Shown: piece by piece, positions 4,621 to 5,596 of the stretch
How positions within the stretch are numbered: the stretch's first letter is position 1
Layout: each line of letters starts with the position of its first letter
Assembly: GCA_002360295.1 (NCBI GenBank)
Contig: DEQI01000235.1
Span: 1-5,596 of the forward strand
DNA length: 5,596 nucleotides
Direction of reading: 5' to 3'
DNA from: Planococcaceae bacterium UBA3370
Lineage (GTDB): Bacteria > Bacillota > Bacilli > Bacillales_A > Planococcaceae
Notes under the pieces: generated by a model
Databases searched by the model: none
Told to the model about the DNA's origin: nothing
What the model saw: the letters and a program-made list of their open reading frames with translations, nothing else
Made by a program: the position numbers and the translations under genes

Positions 4621-5312
4621 TAGCTATCTACTTTACTACGATTAGCACGAATAATTTCCCATTGCTCTTTTGCCATTTCGACTAACTTTGCTTCCCCTCC
4701 GTTGCGCTGAATTTCGATAACTTTTGAGAAGAAGCGAGTAGCCATTTCAAAATCACCAATTCGGCGAGACAGTTCCCCAATTAAATACATAATTCGGACA
4801 TCGGACATTTGTGTATTAGCGTAATCTTCATTTGAATAAGACTCCATATATAAATCACGCGCGATATGTAAAAAGCGATTTTCCTGCCCACTATTGTTTA
4901 ATGATCGATAAATCCATCCAATCCGCAATGTTAGGCCAGCTAGAGCTACGAATTTTTCTTTTTTAATCGTGCCACATAACCAAGCTAATTTATAAGCTTG
5001 AAGTGCTTGAAACACCGTACGCTCACCGTTAAAGTTATGATGAACCCATTTTTTTGTAATTTGCTCATCAATTGCTTCGCTTAGGCCGGGTGCAAAATAT
5101 TTAGAAAAATCCTCCGTAAATGAAAAGCCACAATGCTCACAGACAAACACATTATAATATAATGCATTCACATCACCCTCTGCATAAATAGGCTGGAAGT
5201 CGCTCTCTGTATCTTTTATTTTTATGAATTTTGACCGAACTTTAAGAGTTGGAAAGCTTTTTTTACAGTGCAAACAGTCTACCTTTTTTTCATAAAACGG
5301 TGATAACTCCAT
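4620..5312 (-). CDS. DUF2225 protein with zinc ribbon and helical C-terminal domain
   Basis: A 230-residue cytosolic protein that I match to the DUF2225 family of Firmicutes; its function is unknown. The N-terminal third has two C-x2-C knuckles, C13-LH-C16 and C58-EH-C61 (VFVCEHCGFSF), the pattern of a zinc ribbon. From about residue 100 onward the protein looks all-helical, with segments such as TVFQALQAYKLAWLCG and DFEMATRFFSKVIEIQRNGG that resemble TPR repeats, suggesting a protein-binding scaffold. The frame is open to 5390, but the start at 5312 is preferred: GAGGA lies about 8 bases upstream, and MELSPFYEKK begins the conserved region. The added 26 residues would be hydrophobic and basic and lack a ribosome site. 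It is divergent from yutM. Confidence 0.85.
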   Translation of the reverse strand: MELSPFYEKKVDCLHCKKSFPTLKVRSKFIKIKDTESDFQPIYAEGDVNALYYNVFVCEHCGFSFTEDFSKYFAPGLSEAIDEQITKKWVHHNFNGERTVFQALQAYKLAWLCGTIKKEKFVALAGLTLRIGWIYRSLNNSGQENRFLHIARDLYMESYSNEDYANTQMSDVRIMYLIGELSRRIGDFEMATRFFSKVIEIQRNGGEAKLVEMAKEQWEIIRANRSKVDS

Positions 5313-5345
5313 AAAATCAGTCCTCGCTTCTATATGTATAGGATA

Positions 5346-5354
5346 ATTATAACA
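5346..5354 (-). promoter_or_regulatory. Candidate extended -10 promoter of the DUF2225 gene
   Basis: On the minus strand TGT-TATAAT (5354 down to 5346) is a perfect -10 hexamer with the TG extension used by promoters that need little -35 contact. A TTGATT further upstream is at a short 15-base spacing. The predicted leader is about 27 bases and contains GAGGA before the ATG at 5312. This also supports the shorter start, because the ATG at 5390 would lie upstream of the promoter. Confidence 0.52.
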
Positions 5355-5405
5355 TTCAATAAAAAAAATCAATCGCGAAATACGGAACATTTGAAGGCAG
5401 TTTTG

Positions 5406-5435
5406 TTGTCAACTATTAAACACTACTGATATTAT
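5406..5435 (+). promoter_or_regulatory. Candidate yutM promoter
   Basis: TTGTCA (5406-5411, five of six) and TATTAT (5430-5435, five of six) are 18 bases apart, with a TG extension at 5427-5428. The predicted start is near 5442, giving a short leader with the ribosome site at 5444-5454. Confidence 0.55.
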
Positions 5436-5459
5436 TAAAATAGAAGGAAGGTGACTGTG

Positions 5460-5596
5460 ATGAATGCAAAAAAAGTAATCGAATTGACAGAAGCAGCAGC
5501 ATTTCAAGTAAAAGAGATGATGACACATAACGAAGAAGAAGGTTCCTATTTACGCGTCGCAGTTAAAGGTGGCGGTTGCAGCGGACTTTCATACGG
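5460..5596 (+). CDS. yutM: YutM, A-type iron-sulfur carrier (IscA/SufA/ErpA family), 5' part only
   Basis: This is the first 45 complete codons of an A-type Fe-S carrier; the gene runs off the right edge. Family members are about 110-120 residues and accept Fe-S clusters from the Suf scaffold, then deliver them to target proteins in the cytosol. The visible part starts MNAKKVIELTEAAAFQVKEM and reaches RVAVKGGGCSGLSYG, where C40 is the first of the three conserved cysteine ligands; the other two (C-G-C near the C-terminus) lie outside the window. The ribosome site AAGGAAGGTGA (5444-5454) is close to the ATG at 5460. It is divergent from the DUF2225 gene. Together with yutI it places two Fe-S delivery proteins in this region. 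Confidence 0.93.
   Translation, partial: MNAKKVIELTEAAAFQVKEMMTHNEEEGSYLRVAVKGGGCSGLSY

Noticed and set aside
4410..4685. Plus-strand open frame of 91 codons
   Set aside because: It runs from repeat copy 2 through the terminator hairpin into the antisense of the DUF2225 gene, so it is not a credible gene.
5313..5390. Longer N-terminus for the DUF2225 protein, possibly a signal or membrane segment
   Set aside because: The ATG at 5390 has no ribosome site and lies upstream of the predicted extended -10 promoter; the conserved protein begins at 5312.

Overview
The window looks like a chromosomal segment from a low-GC Gram-positive bacterium of the order Bacillales. The protein set matches the Bacillus subtilis yut/yuz neighbourhood, and the sequence style (AT-rich, strong AAGGAG-type ribosome sites, hairpin terminators) suggests a Planococcaceae/Caryophanaceae relative such as Lysinibacillus or Solibacillus. 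Family names come from recognising the protein sequences by eye; no search was run.

Layout from left to right. Positions 1-284 hold the 3' end of yutD (+). A bidirectional terminator separates it from a convergent DUF3055 gene (-, 368-634). The divergent yutE-yutF pair (+, 725-1935) is translationally coupled through a 4-base overlap and ends at a strong hairpin. Then come yuzB (-, 2040-2276), the NADH-dehydrogenase-like yutJ (+, 2491-3564), yuzD (-, 3628-3957) and the Nfu-type iron-sulfur carrier gene yutI (+, 4042-4278). Positions 4279-4619 contain no gene: they hold two tandem copies of a GC-rich, hairpin-forming repeat and a terminator. A DUF2225 gene (-, 4620-5312) follows, and the window ends in the first 45 codons of the A-type iron-sulfur carrier yutM (+, 5460 onward).

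Strands alternate almost gene by gene, so most transcripts are monocistronic. Divergent pairs share short promoter regions and convergent pairs share hairpin terminators. The right half has a thiol, iron-sulfur and redox theme: two Fe-S carrier proteins (YutI, YutM), two small cysteine proteins probably of thioredoxin-like type (YuzB, YuzD), a flavoprotein NADH dehydrogenase (YutJ) and a predicted zinc-ribbon protein (DUF2225).

The most interesting points are non-coding. (1) Two TTGTGA-type palindromes in the yuzB-yutJ intergenic region look like operators for the NADH-sensing repressor Rex, or for an Fnr/CRP-family protein, and one lies on the predicted -35 box of yutJ. (2) A tandem pair of structured repeats starts exactly at the yutI stop codon. 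(3) The divergent yuzD and yutI promoters appear to share one ATTATAAT core. No CRISPR array, transposase, tRNA, rRNA or clear prophage signal was seen.
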